Below are positions 33,196-43,200 of a stretch of DNA of 64,000 nt, in pieces. A model generated the notes under the pieces. It did no database searches. It saw only the letters and a list, made by a program, of their open reading frames with translations, and was not told the origin of the DNA. This stretch comes from JACMMS01 sp043758775 (GTDB lineage Bacteria; Pseudomonadota; Gammaproteobacteria; Burkholderiales; Methylophilaceae), in assembly GCA_043758775.1 (NCBI GenBank), contig JAYVMU010000002.1:13764-77763 (forward strand), read 5' to 3'. Both the position numbers and the translations under genes were made by a program. Position 1 is the stretch's first letter, and each line of letters begins with the position of its first letter.

Positions 33196-34746
33196 CTAAT
33201 TTACCGCAATTTTAAATGTATCAGTATCCGGGTTATGCCTAGGTTGATAACGCTCTAAAATGCGTTGATAGCTACGGATAGATTCCACAAATACCACGGG
33301 AGCACCACCACTGGCGTAGCCAAATTTCACTGTGGTGTAGTAGTTGGGGTCATTTAACATGACCAGAGTTTTTTTAACATCCGCCCAGCTATTAGGGTTT
33401 AGATGCTGGCGTTGTGCCAGCACTCTTGCATCCTCAACATGGGCATAGCCAATATTATACGACGCCAATGCCATGTAGGTACGGTCTGGCTCAGCAATCT
33501 GGCTAGGGATAATGTCTTTAAGCTTCATCATATACTTTGCCCCAGCAGGAATACTTTGCTTTGGATCTAATCTATCTGTCACGCCCATCAAGTCTGCGGT
33601 AGATTCAGTGAGCATCATTAGTCCACGTACATTGGTTGGCGAAGTGTTGTAGGTATCCCAATGTGATTCTTGATAGCTGATTGCAGCGAGTAAACGCCAA
33701 TCTATATCGGTTATTTCTTGTGCATCTTTAAACAAGCGTACATATTGCGGTAACAGAGTGCGGCTGCGGATTAAAAATGCTTTCACATCGACTGGATCAA
33801 GCCGTTTTGCGTTGCCAAGATAACGGTCTAGCACGCTGCGTAATGTGCCATCTTTCTGTATTCGCACAAAAAAAGCATCCACTTTTTTCGCTAAATCAGC
33901 TTTAGGATGGGCCGGCTGATCTTTATGAAGAGAAGCCTCATGCAGTAGATCTCTAAATTTAGAATGTTTGGGTAACGCCCATGCAATTTTCTCGGATTCT
34001 CCTAACGGCATGGCAACTTCCAGATTAGGGTAATAATTTTGCATGATAGAAATTAAATGGCTATCTGCAACTGTATATTCAATATCACCACTTGCCACTG
34101 CTTCGATGAGCTGCTCGGTATTTACATTGGGGCGCTCTTCCCATTTAAGCTCGGGTTGGCTTTCCTGTATCTTTTTCAGCCGCTCGGCAAAGCTGGTACC
34201 GGCAGGTACAACAATGGACTCGTCACTCAAGTCCTTTATTTTTCTTGGGGGGCTATCATCTAATTCCTTGTTATAAATTAACTCTTGCTGAATAGTTTGG
34301 TAAGGCGTGGCAAAAGAAACTACCTTTTGACGTGCTGCAGTAATGCTTAAATCGGATGCAGCAATATCAGCTTTGCCTTGCTCTAGTGCTGGTAATACTT
34401 GACTGATATTGTTCACGACTAGAAATTTTGCTTGGTAAGCCGCACCCAAACTCTTCACAAACAGGTTGGCTAAATCGTACTCTATGCCAGCCAGATTTTT
34501 ATCGTCGTTATAGTAATAGGTGGTTGGGCTATTAAGTGTGACAAAAGTAATGGTATAAGGGTCTTCCATTACTGGCGGTGGCGGGTTAGTCTTGTTACAG
34601 GTGGTGAGTGCAAAGCTACAGAACAATGCGCCACAAACCAAGCCTGTGTGCTTAGCAGTCAATACAGAGTAACACTCTATAAATAACTTAGAGCAAAGGC
34701 TTATAAAACAACGACTGAAATGCATGGCTTTGGTGGGCTTTAGCAT
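33196..34746 (-). CDS. mltF: Membrane-bound lytic murein transglycosylase F-like lipoprotein
   Basis: The 516-residue protein has two domains. The N-terminal part (about 65-300) is a family-3 solute-binding fold (LAGIEYDLANLFVKSLGA, GKADIAASDLSIT, VVPAGTSFAERLKK). The C-terminal part (about 330-490) is an SLT lytic transglycosylase with catalytic Glu in ISYQESHWD and NVRGLMMLTESTADLMGV, YMALASYNIGYAHV. Cysteine C50 in ALTTC could be the lipid-modified residue; the long N-terminal extension before it suggests a later start, but no in-frame ATG beyond residue 8 precedes the lipobox. It cleaves peptidoglycan at the outer membrane and is modulated by muropeptide-like ligands. Confidence 0.92.
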   Translation of the reverse strand: MLKPTKAMHFSRCFISLCSKLFIECYSVLTAKHTGLVCGALFCSFALTTCNKTNPPPPVMEDPYTITFVTLNSPTTYYYNDDKNLAGIEYDLANLFVKSLGAAYQAKFLVVNNISQVLPALEQGKADIAASDLSITAARQKVVSFATPYQTIQQELIYNKELDDSPPRKIKDLSDESIVVPAGTSFAERLKKIQESQPELKWEERPNVNTEQLIEAVASGDIEYTVADSHLISIMQNYYPNLEVAMPLGESEKIAWALPKHSKFRDLLHEASLHKDQPAHPKADLAKKVDAFFVRIQKDGTLRSVLDRYLGNAKRLDPVDVKAFLIRSRTLLPQYVRLFKDAQEITDIDWRLLAAISYQESHWDTYNTSPTNVRGLMMLTESTADLMGVTDRLDPKQSIPAGAKYMMKLKDIIPSQIAEPDRTYMALASYNIGYAHVEDARVLAQRQHLNPNSWADVKKTLVMLNDPNYYTTVKFGYASGGAPVVFVESIRSYQRILERYQPRHNPDTDTFKIAVN

Positions 34747-34823
34747 ATACTAGAGTTTCGTTGAGTTTGTATGCGCTGTCTAGCAATAGTTGGCATCAAA
34801 GTGTAACCAATTATGATAATGCG

Positions 34824-35501
34824 CTATTTCTGCCGCACCTCAACTTTGCCATCATCTGCTATTAATATGGTATGCGCTAGCCCACTAAAAATACCATGCT
34901 CTATCACGCCAGGAATATTGTTGAGCAGGTGATTTAGCGTATGACTATCAAGCGCGGCATCAAATGTCATATCTAAAATCAGACTACCGTGACTACTAAT
35001 ACTCAAGCCATCTTTTGCCACATTTTGGCGCAAATCACCATGTCCACCAACTGTTTCTATGCTATGTTTTGCCATTTTCCATGCAGTGCTGATGACTTCA
35101 ATCGGAATAGCGTAATTTGTGCCAATACGGCCTACTAATTTAGTTTTATCCGCCACGACAATGAATTGTTTGGCTGCCTTTGCCAGTAGCTTTTCTTTGA
35201 CTAAATCGTAACCACGGCCCTTGAGTAGCGTCATGTCAGGCGTGACTTCATCTGCGCCATCCACGTATAAATCAATCGCTGCAATGTGCTCAAGCGCCAC
35301 TACACTTAACCCCAAGCTTTGCGCTTTGATGGTGCTAACAACGGAGCTAGCTACTGTGGTGACTTTTAAGCCTTCTTCAGCTTGGCGACGGGCTAACTCT
35401 TGAATGAAATAATTGGCAGTCGACCCAGTACCTAAACCAACCAGCATATCATTTTGCACATATTTCGCAGCGTGAATGGCGACTAATTCTTTATCATTCA
35501 T
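34824..35501 (-). CDS. rpiA: Ribose-5-phosphate isomerase A
   Basis: The protein has 225 residues from ATG 35501; a TTG four codons upstream is rejected because GGAGA lies correctly spaced before this ATG. Motifs are MLVGLGTGSTANYFIQEL, DLYVDGADEVTPDMTLLKGR and GYDLVKEKLLAKAAKQFIVV with DKTKLV. It interconverts ribose-5-phosphate and ribulose-5-phosphate. In a ribulose-monophosphate methylotroph this also feeds formaldehyde acceptor regeneration, though that link is inference. It is followed by mltF on the same strand. Confidence 0.97.
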   Translation of the reverse strand: MNDKELVAIHAAKYVQNDMLVGLGTGSTANYFIQELARRQAEEGLKVTTVASSVVSTIKAQSLGLSVVALEHIAAIDLYVDGADEVTPDMTLLKGRGYDLVKEKLLAKAAKQFIVVADKTKLVGRIGTNYAIPIEVISTAWKMAKHSIETVGGHGDLRQNVAKDGLSISSHGSLILDMTFDAALDSHTLNHLLNNIPGVIEHGIFSGLAHTILIADDGKVEVRQK

Positions 35502-35662
35502 GATGTTCTCCAATAATCTTATTTATTTTATATGCGACACTTAAATGTATATGCATTAAGATTTTATATTTAGCTAGCAGTTATAATACTACCTTAATCG
35601 TCAATCTAGCGTTTTTAAACTAGTATTAAGTCCACTCAAACAAAGTCGTAAAATTAAAAGAC
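35502..35662. promoter_or_regulatory. Divergent promoter region rpiA / mfd
   Basis: This 161-base region lies between outward-facing genes. TATAAT at 35582-35587 could be the -10 for mfd, but the matching -35 is poor (AGATTT at 17 bases). No clear rpiA promoter was picked out. Confidence 0.35.
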
Positions 35663-38600
35663 ATGCATTTAACCATACCGTCCATTGGTCATTCTAGCTG
35701 TGTGCAAGTTCACTCAACAGGCTATGATAGTTTAAGTCTGGCTAATCTGGCTATGCAATTAGCACAATTAACAGCCAAAACGCCATTGGTGATTATCACG
35801 GCAAGTGCTTTTGAAGCGCAGCGACTACTAGAAGAACTGCCGTGGTTTGCGCCTGGTTTAAGTGTGCATTTGTTGCCTGATTGGGAAACACTGCCATATG
35901 ACCACTTTTCACCGCACCCTGACTTGATTTCAGAGCGTTTAGCTACACTCTATCAAATCTCGCAAAATACTTGCGATGTGATTATTGTGCCAATTGGCAC
36001 TGCACTCATTCGCTTACCAGCACAGTCGTATTTGGCAGCGCATAGTTTTATGCTGAAAAAAGGCCAAAAACTGGATTTAGAAGCCTTGCGTCTTCAATGC
36101 GCGCAAGCGGGCTACCATCATGTAAGTCAAGTTATTAGCCCCGGTGAGTTTAGTGTACGTGGCGGTTTAATCGATTTATTCCCCATGGGAGGCGTGTTGC
36201 CTTATCGCTTAGATTTGTTTGATGATGAGATTGAGTCCATCCGCACGTTTGATATTGATACACAGCGTAGTTTGTATCCCGTTCCAGAAATTAGATTGTT
36301 GCCCGCGCGTGAGTTCCCCTTGGATGAGAAAGGTATTGCCCGTTTTAGAAGTCAATTTAGAGAGATTTTTGAAGGTGATCCATCGCGTGCAAAAATCTAT
36401 AAAGATGTCAGCAAGGGTATAGCCACTGGCGGTATCGAGTGGTATTTACCACTGTTTTTTGAACAAACAGCAACGGTGCTGGAATATCTGCCGAAAAAAG
36501 CGGTACTTTGCCTGCATGGTAATTTAGATGGCGCGGCACAAAGTTTCTGGCGTGAAGCGCAATCACGCTATCGCTTGCTTGCGCATGATGTAGAACGACC
36601 CATTATTGCGCCAGAACTATTGTTAATTAAAGCAGATGGCTTTTTTAAAAGTACACATGAGTTTGCAACTTTACATCTGGGTATTGATGCCAAAATTGAT
36701 AGCTCTGCAGATGCTGCTGTAGATGCTCCGAGTACATCAATCTTGCCAGCGCTGGATATTGAGCGCCGCGCGGAGCAGCCATTACATAAATTACAAACAT
36801 TTATAACGACCAATAAGCAACGCATACTCATCGCTGCGGAAAGCTTAGGCCGCCGTGAAACCATGGCGCAATTGTTTGCCGAACATGGGCTTAACATCCC
36901 TGTTTGTGAGACTTGGGCTGAATTCCAGCAAAGTGATGAGCGCCTAATGCTAGGCGTTTCAACTTTGCATGCAGGCTTTCTAACGCCCAATCTTAAGCCT
37001 GTCGCTGCTAATTTTGCCATTATTACGGAAGCTGAGCTTTATGCTGCTACGGTGCGTCAGCAACGTCGACGCGAAAAAGAAAAAGCGCGTAATACGGAAG
37101 GCATGCTCAAAGACTTATCTGAGCTACGTGAAAACGACCCAGTCGTGCATGAGCAACATGGGGTAGGGCGTTACAGAGGTTTATTAAACTTTGATTTTGG
37201 TGAAGGTGAAACCGAGTTCTTACTGTTGGAATATTATGGTGACGATAAACTTTACGTACCGGTTTCGCAGCTATTTCTCATCTCTCGTTATTCAGGTGGA
37301 CCACCAGAGTCAGCGCCATTACATCGTTTAGGTTCTGGGCATTGGGAAAAAGCCAAGAAAAAAGCCCTTAAACAAATCCGTGATACCGCGGCAGAACTAT
37401 TGAATTTATATGCACAGCGTGCCGCCCGTAAAGGCCATGCATTCAAGTTAAGTTTGCAAGATTACGAAGCATTTTGCGAAGGCTTTCCGTTTGAAGAAAC
37501 ACCAGACCAACTTGAAGCGATTGAAAATGTCATTAAGGATATGCAATCCGGTCGCCCGATGGATAGGTTGGTTTGTGGTGATGTGGGCTTTGGCAAAACG
37601 GAAGTTGCGCTGCGTGCTGCGTTTGTCGCTGTGATGGGTGGACGCCAAGTCGCTGTGCTTGTGCCAACGACTTTATTGGCCGAGCAACATTACAATACTT
37701 TTACTGATCGCTTTGCCGAATGGCCGATTAAAATCGCTGAAATTTCGCGTTTTAGAACGGCCAAAGAGCAAACTGAGGCACTGAAAGGTTTAGAAGAAGG
37801 CAAGATTGATATTATTATCGGTACGCATCGTTTGATTCAAAAAGATGTGAAATTTAAGAATCTGGGCCTATCAATCTTAGATGAAGAACACCGTTTTGGT
37901 GTGCGCCAAAAAGAACAGCTAAAAGCTATGCGTGCTGAGGTGGACGTGCTGACGCTTACCGCCACACCTATACCGCGTACTTTGAGCATGGCGATGGAAG
38001 GCTTGCGTGAATTCTCCGTTATTAGTACGCCGCCACAAAAACGCTTAAGCATCAAAACATTCCATACGGATTATTCTGAAGGCATTATTCATGAAGCTGT
38101 TACGCGTGAATTTAAACGTGGAGGCCAAGTTTATTTCTTGCATAATGAAGTGGATACCATTCATAGTATGCGTGAAAAATTAGAACGTATTTTGCCAGAA
38201 GCGCGCATTGCCATTGCTCATGGACAGCTACGTGAGCGCGAGCTAGAGCATGTGATGCGCGACTTTTATCATCAACGTTCTAATTTATTATTGTGCACGA
38301 CCATTATTGAAACAGGTATTGACGTACCCACAGCTAATACCATTATCATGAATAAAGCCGATATGTTCGGCCTAGCACAGTTGCATCAATTACGTGGGCG
38401 AGTAGGGCGCAGCCATCATCAAGCTTATGCCTACTTGCTGACTGACCCCGACCGTAAAATCACGGCGCAAGCTAAAAAGCGTTTAGATGCGATTCAGTTG
38501 CTGGAAGACTTGGGCGCCGGTTTCCATTTGGCGATGCATGATTTAGAGATTCGTGGTGCGGGTGAACTGCTAGGTGATAGCCAAAGTGGTGAGATGCAAG

Positions 38601-39124
38601 AGATTGGTTTTACGCTGTATGCTGACATGCTCAATCATGCAGTGAAGCAGCTTAAAGCGGGTAAGGAGCCAGATTTAAACGCACCATTAGGCGTGACTAC
38701 GGAAATCAATCTACACACGCCAGCTTTGCTAACTAATGATTACTGCCCAGATGTACATGAGCGCTTGGTGTTGTATAAGCGCCTCGCCAATTGTACGGAT
38801 GATGATCAGCTAGATGCCATGCAAGAGGAGTTGATAGATCGCTTTGGTTTATTGCCAGAACAGGGCGAAACCTTGTTGGCATGCCATCGCTTGCGTATCG
38901 CCGCTAAGCCACTAGGTATTAATAAGATTGATGCGAGTGATGGTGCCATTCAGTTACACTTTAATCAGAACACTGAACTAGACCCAATCAAGCTTATCGC
39001 CTTATTACAGCGCGACAGGCGCTGTCGTATGAATGGACCTGATAAGCTCAGAATTACCGTGCAATATACTGACGTGCAAGCACGGGCGGATTTTATTAAG
39101 ATTCTGTTAAAAGAGTTTAGCTAA
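35663..39124 (+). CDS. mfd: Transcription-repair coupling factor Mfd
   Basis: The 1153-residue full-length protein has an N-terminal UvrB-homology module (LPDWETLPYDHFSPHPDLIS, SPGEFSVRGGLIDLFPMG), an RNA-polymerase interaction domain (ENDPVVHEQHGVGRYRGLLN), a RecG-like translocase (Walker A GDVGFGKTEVA, LVPTTLLAEQHYNTF, DEEH box in LSILDEEHRFGVRQKEQLK, TATPIPRTLSMAM, QLRGRVGRS) and a C-terminal TRCF domain. It removes stalled RNA polymerase and recruits UvrA. The length and motif order match the family, and no defect is visible. Confidence 0.98.
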   Translation: MHLTIPSIGHSSCVQVHSTGYDSLSLANLAMQLAQLTAKTPLVIITASAFEAQRLLEELPWFAPGLSVHLLPDWETLPYDHFSPHPDLISERLATLYQISQNTCDVIIVPIGTALIRLPAQSYLAAHSFMLKKGQKLDLEALRLQCAQAGYHHVSQVISPGEFSVRGGLIDLFPMGGVLPYRLDLFDDEIESIRTFDIDTQRSLYPVPEIRLLPAREFPLDEKGIARFRSQFREIFEGDPSRAKIYKDVSKGIATGGIEWYLPLFFEQTATVLEYLPKKAVLCLHGNLDGAAQSFWREAQSRYRLLAHDVERPIIAPELLLIKADGFFKSTHEFATLHLGIDAKIDSSADAAVDAPSTSILPALDIERRAEQPLHKLQTFITTNKQRILIAAESLGRRETMAQLFAEHGLNIPVCETWAEFQQSDERLMLGVSTLHAGFLTPNLKPVAANFAIITEAELYAATVRQQRRREKEKARNTEGMLKDLSELRENDPVVHEQHGVGRYRGLLNFDFGEGETEFLLLEYYGDDKLYVPVSQLFLISRYSGGPPESAPLHRLGSGHWEKAKKKALKQIRDTAAELLNLYAQRAARKGHAFKLSLQDYEAFCEGFPFEETPDQLEAIENVIKDMQSGRPMDRLVCGDVGFGKTEVALRAAFVAVMGGRQVAVLVPTTLLAEQHYNTFTDRFAEWPIKIAEISRFRTAKEQTEALKGLEEGKIDIIIGTHRLIQKDVKFKNLGLSILDEEHRFGVRQKEQLKAMRAEVDVLTLTATPIPRTLSMAMEGLREFSVISTPPQKRLSIKTFHTDYSEGIIHEAVTREFKRGGQVYFLHNEVDTIHSMREKLERILPEARIAIAHGQLRERELEHVMRDFYHQRSNLLLCTTIIETGIDVPTANTIIMNKADMFGLAQLHQLRGRVGRSHHQAYAYLLTDPDRKITAQAKKRLDAIQLLEDLGAGFHLAMHDLEIRGAGELLGDSQSGEMQEIGFTLYADMLNHAVKQLKAGKEPDLNAPLGVTTEINLHTPALLTNDYCPDVHERLVLYKRLANCTDDDQLDAMQEELIDRFGLLPEQGETLLACHRLRIAAKPLGINKIDASDGAIQLHFNQNTELDPIKLIALLQRDRRCRMNGPDKLRITVQYTDVQARADFIKILLKEFS

Positions 39125-39138
39125 TCTTATGACTAAAG

Positions 39139-39160
39139 CAGGCTAATTAAAACTAGCCTG
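39139..39160. terminator. Hairpin between convergent mfd and OmpA-type gene
   Basis: A 7-base stem CAGGCTA / TAGCCTG with an 8-base AT-rich loop lies between the two convergent gene ends. There is no clear T-run on either strand, so terminator function is only plausible. Confidence 0.4.
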
Positions 39161-39180
39161 AGTTCAGCCGCTATTACTGA

Positions 39181-40200
39181 TTATTTTTTACCTTGCACAA
39201 CCAACTCTACACGCCTGTCACCTTGTAAGCAGCTAATACGTTTTTCATGCTTTTTCTTTGTTGAACAATCACTTACAGAATCTGATGCACCATGCCCAAT
39301 AGCAGTAATGGTCGCTTTAACGCCATGTAGGCTCATGTAATCGCGTACAGCATTGGCACGTGCTTCAGATAGTTTCTGATTATAGCTTTTTGAGCCGATT
39401 TCATCAGCGTAACCATGAATTTCGATGCTTTCTACCTGCTGCCAAGTGCTGATATCAGCAATCAGTTTGTCTAGCTTATGTTTTCCACCAAGCACTAAAT
39501 GCTCAATATTGGATTGATTAAATGCAAATAGTGCATCTGCAGAAAAGCTATATTTCTCTACAATCACTTCAGTTATCGAACTTGTAGCCGGGTGTTCTGT
39601 TGGCGCGGTGGTGTCCGCCAATGACGCGCATTGTTTAATCGCTTGCTCGGCTTCAAATGCTAAATTATCCGCGACTTCACTACTGGTTTTTGCATGACTC
39701 CAACCCGCCTCCCAATAATCATGGCCTGTCCAAATCAGTTGTACATCTAAATTGGCAAGAGTTTTGGCGCCACAAGCGAAATAGGGACTTTGTTTAAGTG
39801 CTGAAGATTTTTCCCATAGGTCATCACGTACTTTTTCGCTACCACTAATAATGGGTGTTTCTAAACCCACAGTACTTGCATCTGCGCCTGATTTAAGGGC
39901 GTTAATGATCTGTTCTGCTTCATGAATCGCACCAATAATGACATCAGTTTTGTCGTCCTCATAATATTCATTCAATGCAAAGTCTAGCCATGAGATCGCT
40001 TTGTTTGGTGCATAGGCTGCGGCACCAGTTTTATCAGCTGCTAGAGTTTTTGCCTCTTTCTGTAAAGTTTGAATATGGACTAATTGTGCTGATTTGACTT
40101 TGCTCGCCTCATCTAAACTTGCACAAGAGGCCAACCAAAAACCCATGAAAACCAATGCCAATAATCGCATTAGTTTTTGATGCTTAAGTTTCTCACTCAT
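39181..40200 (-). CDS. OmpA-family outer-membrane lipoprotein, last gene of the surface operon
   Basis: The 339-residue protein has lipobox LASC (C26) and alanine at +2, predicting outer-membrane anchoring. A middle region of unknown fold (about 30-215) resembles the helical domains in DUF4398-like lipoproteins. The C-terminal OmpA/MotB-type peptidoglycan-binding domain (about 225-335) shows LFAFNQSNIEHLVLGGKHKL, IEIHGYADEIGSKSYNQKLS, EARANAVRDYMSLHGV and RRVELVVQGKK. AAGGA precedes the start. It lies 41 bases downstream of the giant barrel gene, so it probably ties that complex to the cell wall. This coupling is inferred from the operon only. Confidence 0.85.
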   Translation of the reverse strand: MSEKLKHQKLMRLLALVFMGFWLASCASLDEASKVKSAQLVHIQTLQKEAKTLAADKTGAAAYAPNKAISWLDFALNEYYEDDKTDVIIGAIHEAEQIINALKSGADASTVGLETPIISGSEKVRDDLWEKSSALKQSPYFACGAKTLANLDVQLIWTGHDYWEAGWSHAKTSSEVADNLAFEAEQAIKQCASLADTTAPTEHPATSSITEVIVEKYSFSADALFAFNQSNIEHLVLGGKHKLDKLIADISTWQQVESIEIHGYADEIGSKSYNQKLSEARANAVRDYMSLHGVKATITAIGHGASDSVSDCSTKKKHEKRISCLQGDRRVELVVQGKK

Positions 40201-40241
40201 TCCAATCCTTCAATAACATTTAGCTTTTTAATACATTTAGG

Positions 40242-43200
40242 TTATTTGCGTTCTAATGGGTTTGCAGTATTAGGCTTGTTCAAGCCCAAAGTGTCTTGAT
40301 CAAATTTCACACGTACATTGAAATAGAAGCCTTTAACGCGATATTCAGCATCACTAAAATCATTGTCCGTAAAGCCTCTAATATTATAGCCTACAGATAC
40401 CCAGGCATTTTCCATCACGTTATAGCCTACCGATGTGCCTATCGCATAGTCACGCTGGCCACCATTCCAAGAATGCAACATGCTGCCATGTATACCCACG
40501 TCCCATTTAGCGGTCACGTCGTAACGTAATTCTACGCCTAACAAATCTGTGTAGCCTTTATAACTACTACCACTGATATCATCTATCACATATTTGGAAC
40601 CATACTGCAAGGCAATTTGCATATGGCGATTTGGCATATAGTTCGCATTAAAATTATTCACTAATTTTTTGGCATTATCTCCATTGATAATATCGGCAGT
40701 ATTATTAGAGATATAGTCCAAGCGATCTAGCCAAATTAGGCTAGAGTCGTTTGGACGATAGGCCGCACTCACGCGTATATCGAGGTCGGTACTATTGATA
40801 GTATTGGCTGATGTTCCACTAATATCGGTATAAGTAAATCCTGCTGCTACAGAGCGACCTCCATCCAAGTTACGTTGAATGCCCGCCAACAGATTCACTT
40901 TGTCATCTGTGCTACTTGTACGATATTCCGCACGGCTGTTGGCGCTCCACAGTTTATCGCTATAGTGTGCACCAATTGAAGCAGCAGTGAAGTCACTGGT
41001 ATCACCCGCAACACCGTTAAGTCCACCACCACTCACTAAAGGCACATTGGTGTTAAGTTGAGTGCCGGTATTTTTAACGGTTTGACTGCGATCGAGGCCA
41101 GCATCCGCTTGCCAATGCTCATTGATTTGCCATCTTTGTGTCAGCCCCATACTTGCAAATAAGCGATCACTGTCCTGCTGTATCTCATTACCCAACGCAG
41201 CCGACATCTCACCACCTTGCCAAGGGTTGGTGCGCATTCCAACACGTGTGGTATTTGCCTTGATATTTGTTCCTTCAGCAAACTCTTGGGTAGCAAATAA
41301 AGTGGTTTGTTGATTTAATTTGTAATCGGCACCTAAGCGTAAACTATTGGGGAAATCACTGCTTTCACTACTTCCAGAAATTGAAGTTGCAACATCTGCA
41401 TGCAATACTAGTTTTTTCTCAAACAGCGCATAACTGACTCCAGCAATTGCTTGTTTACTTGTTTGTGTAGTTGGGTCCGATGAGTTATTGGTTTGTACAT
41501 TATTATCTTGCACCACACGCAGGCCTGCATCTGCGGTAAGCGCGTCTTTTTGCCATTGTACTTTTGCATCAGCAACATTGCGTTTTTCGCCTGTGCTAAG
41601 TGTTTCTTGCTGATAGGCTTCGCTTTGCAATTGTGTTTCGAGATTTAATTTATAGGTGCCATCTGCACCCATTTTACGGGTGCCATTCTCACCGGCGGCT
41701 TGTTGACCCAAGCCAAAACCAGATTGTTGTTCACGCGCGTAGACTCTGGCATTGGTCTTTTCATCTTGACGTGTCGCCTCTACCAGCCATGCATCGCCAC
41801 TATTTTTTACACCACTAAGAGTGCTACTAGTCTCTGCATACTCTGTGCGAATTTTAGTTTTAGCATCGTAATTATAGGTAGCATCCACTCCAGTTAAATT
41901 GCCGATGTTGCCTACGTTGCCTTCATGTATATGAGTAAGGCCAATCTCTGTTTGCTCGTTTGGCTTATAAGCAGCACGTCCACCATAGCTTAATTTTGCA
42001 TCTTTGTTATCATCAGATTCATATTCAGCCACGATGTAGGTCGGGTTTAAATTAGAGTCAAACGTCTGTATCGGCTGATGGAAAAACAGTGTGCCTAGGA
42101 TAGGGTCAATGTCGTAATCCAAATAACGTTGAAGGCTTTGCGAATTAATAATCACCTCGTTATGGAAACGATCGCGTGTTTCAATCGTGATTTTGTCCGA
42201 GTTTTGTACAATATTACCGCTAGTTAAATGGTACAAGCCTGATGTGCCATCACCACGAATCTCGTCGCGTTTAAAAGCTTGTGAGGTTTGGGTAGCGAAA
42301 GCATTGTAAGAGAATTGCTTACCTTTATATTCTGATTTCACACCATTTAATGTACGGCTATAGCGTGATAACTCAGTCACGGTGAGGCCGGTGTCATAAT
42401 CACCAAACATCGCATAGAACTGGCTCTTTTCAATTTTTAGGTACAATTTACTTGCGCTGGCAGCGTCAAATTGTGGCTGTGTTGCATCAGCATATAAAGT
42501 GTAGTATTGATTAGGATCAATCGCCTGTTTTAGGTTGTTTGGGTTTTGGCCACGCTGTTTAGCGGAATCGTAAGACATGGTTAATAAATATTCACCTTTA
42601 ATGGTACCTTTGGCATAAAACGCAACGCGGTTTTGATCAAACAATTGATCCGCTGCGCCAGAATTGCTCAGCGCGGTCATATTGCCAGATAATTTTTTGC
42701 CTTCTGCAGTACCTTCTGCAAAGCCCACCAATACCCAGTCACGCTGACCTGGTGCCAGCCATGCGCGGATTTCATTGAGTGGTTTAGAAGAATTACTTTG
42801 TATTGAGTTGCCAAAATCAAAGCTCAGCACCACTTCACCCGTTTGTGTCGTTGGCATCAGCTCAATGTTTGCAATGCCATCAGCGCCAATTTCAAAATGT
42901 GCTTTGCCGCCTGGTCTAGCGGCGAGTGGTTCCCGTTGAATTTGCTCAAACTGGCTAAGTGTTTGATAAGGGGCGTTAATTTGAAATTCGCCTACCACGC
43001 CACGACGCACGGGTTTGCCAGCGTCGTCTAACATACGTACCGCAATCACGGGCCTGGTTTTGCCATCTGCCAACAAATGTGACAGCTTTTCATCGAACTC
43101 TGCATGTGCAATTGAAACACCATAGTGAATCGTGCGCTTCTCTTCAAATACCGTTTTACCCTCTTTATCGGTAATAGTCACATTTAGCAAGTTGTCACCA

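Noticed and set aside
35502..35513. TTG start at 35513 for rpiA
   Set aside because: GGAGA lies inside this extension and is correctly spaced for ATG 35501.
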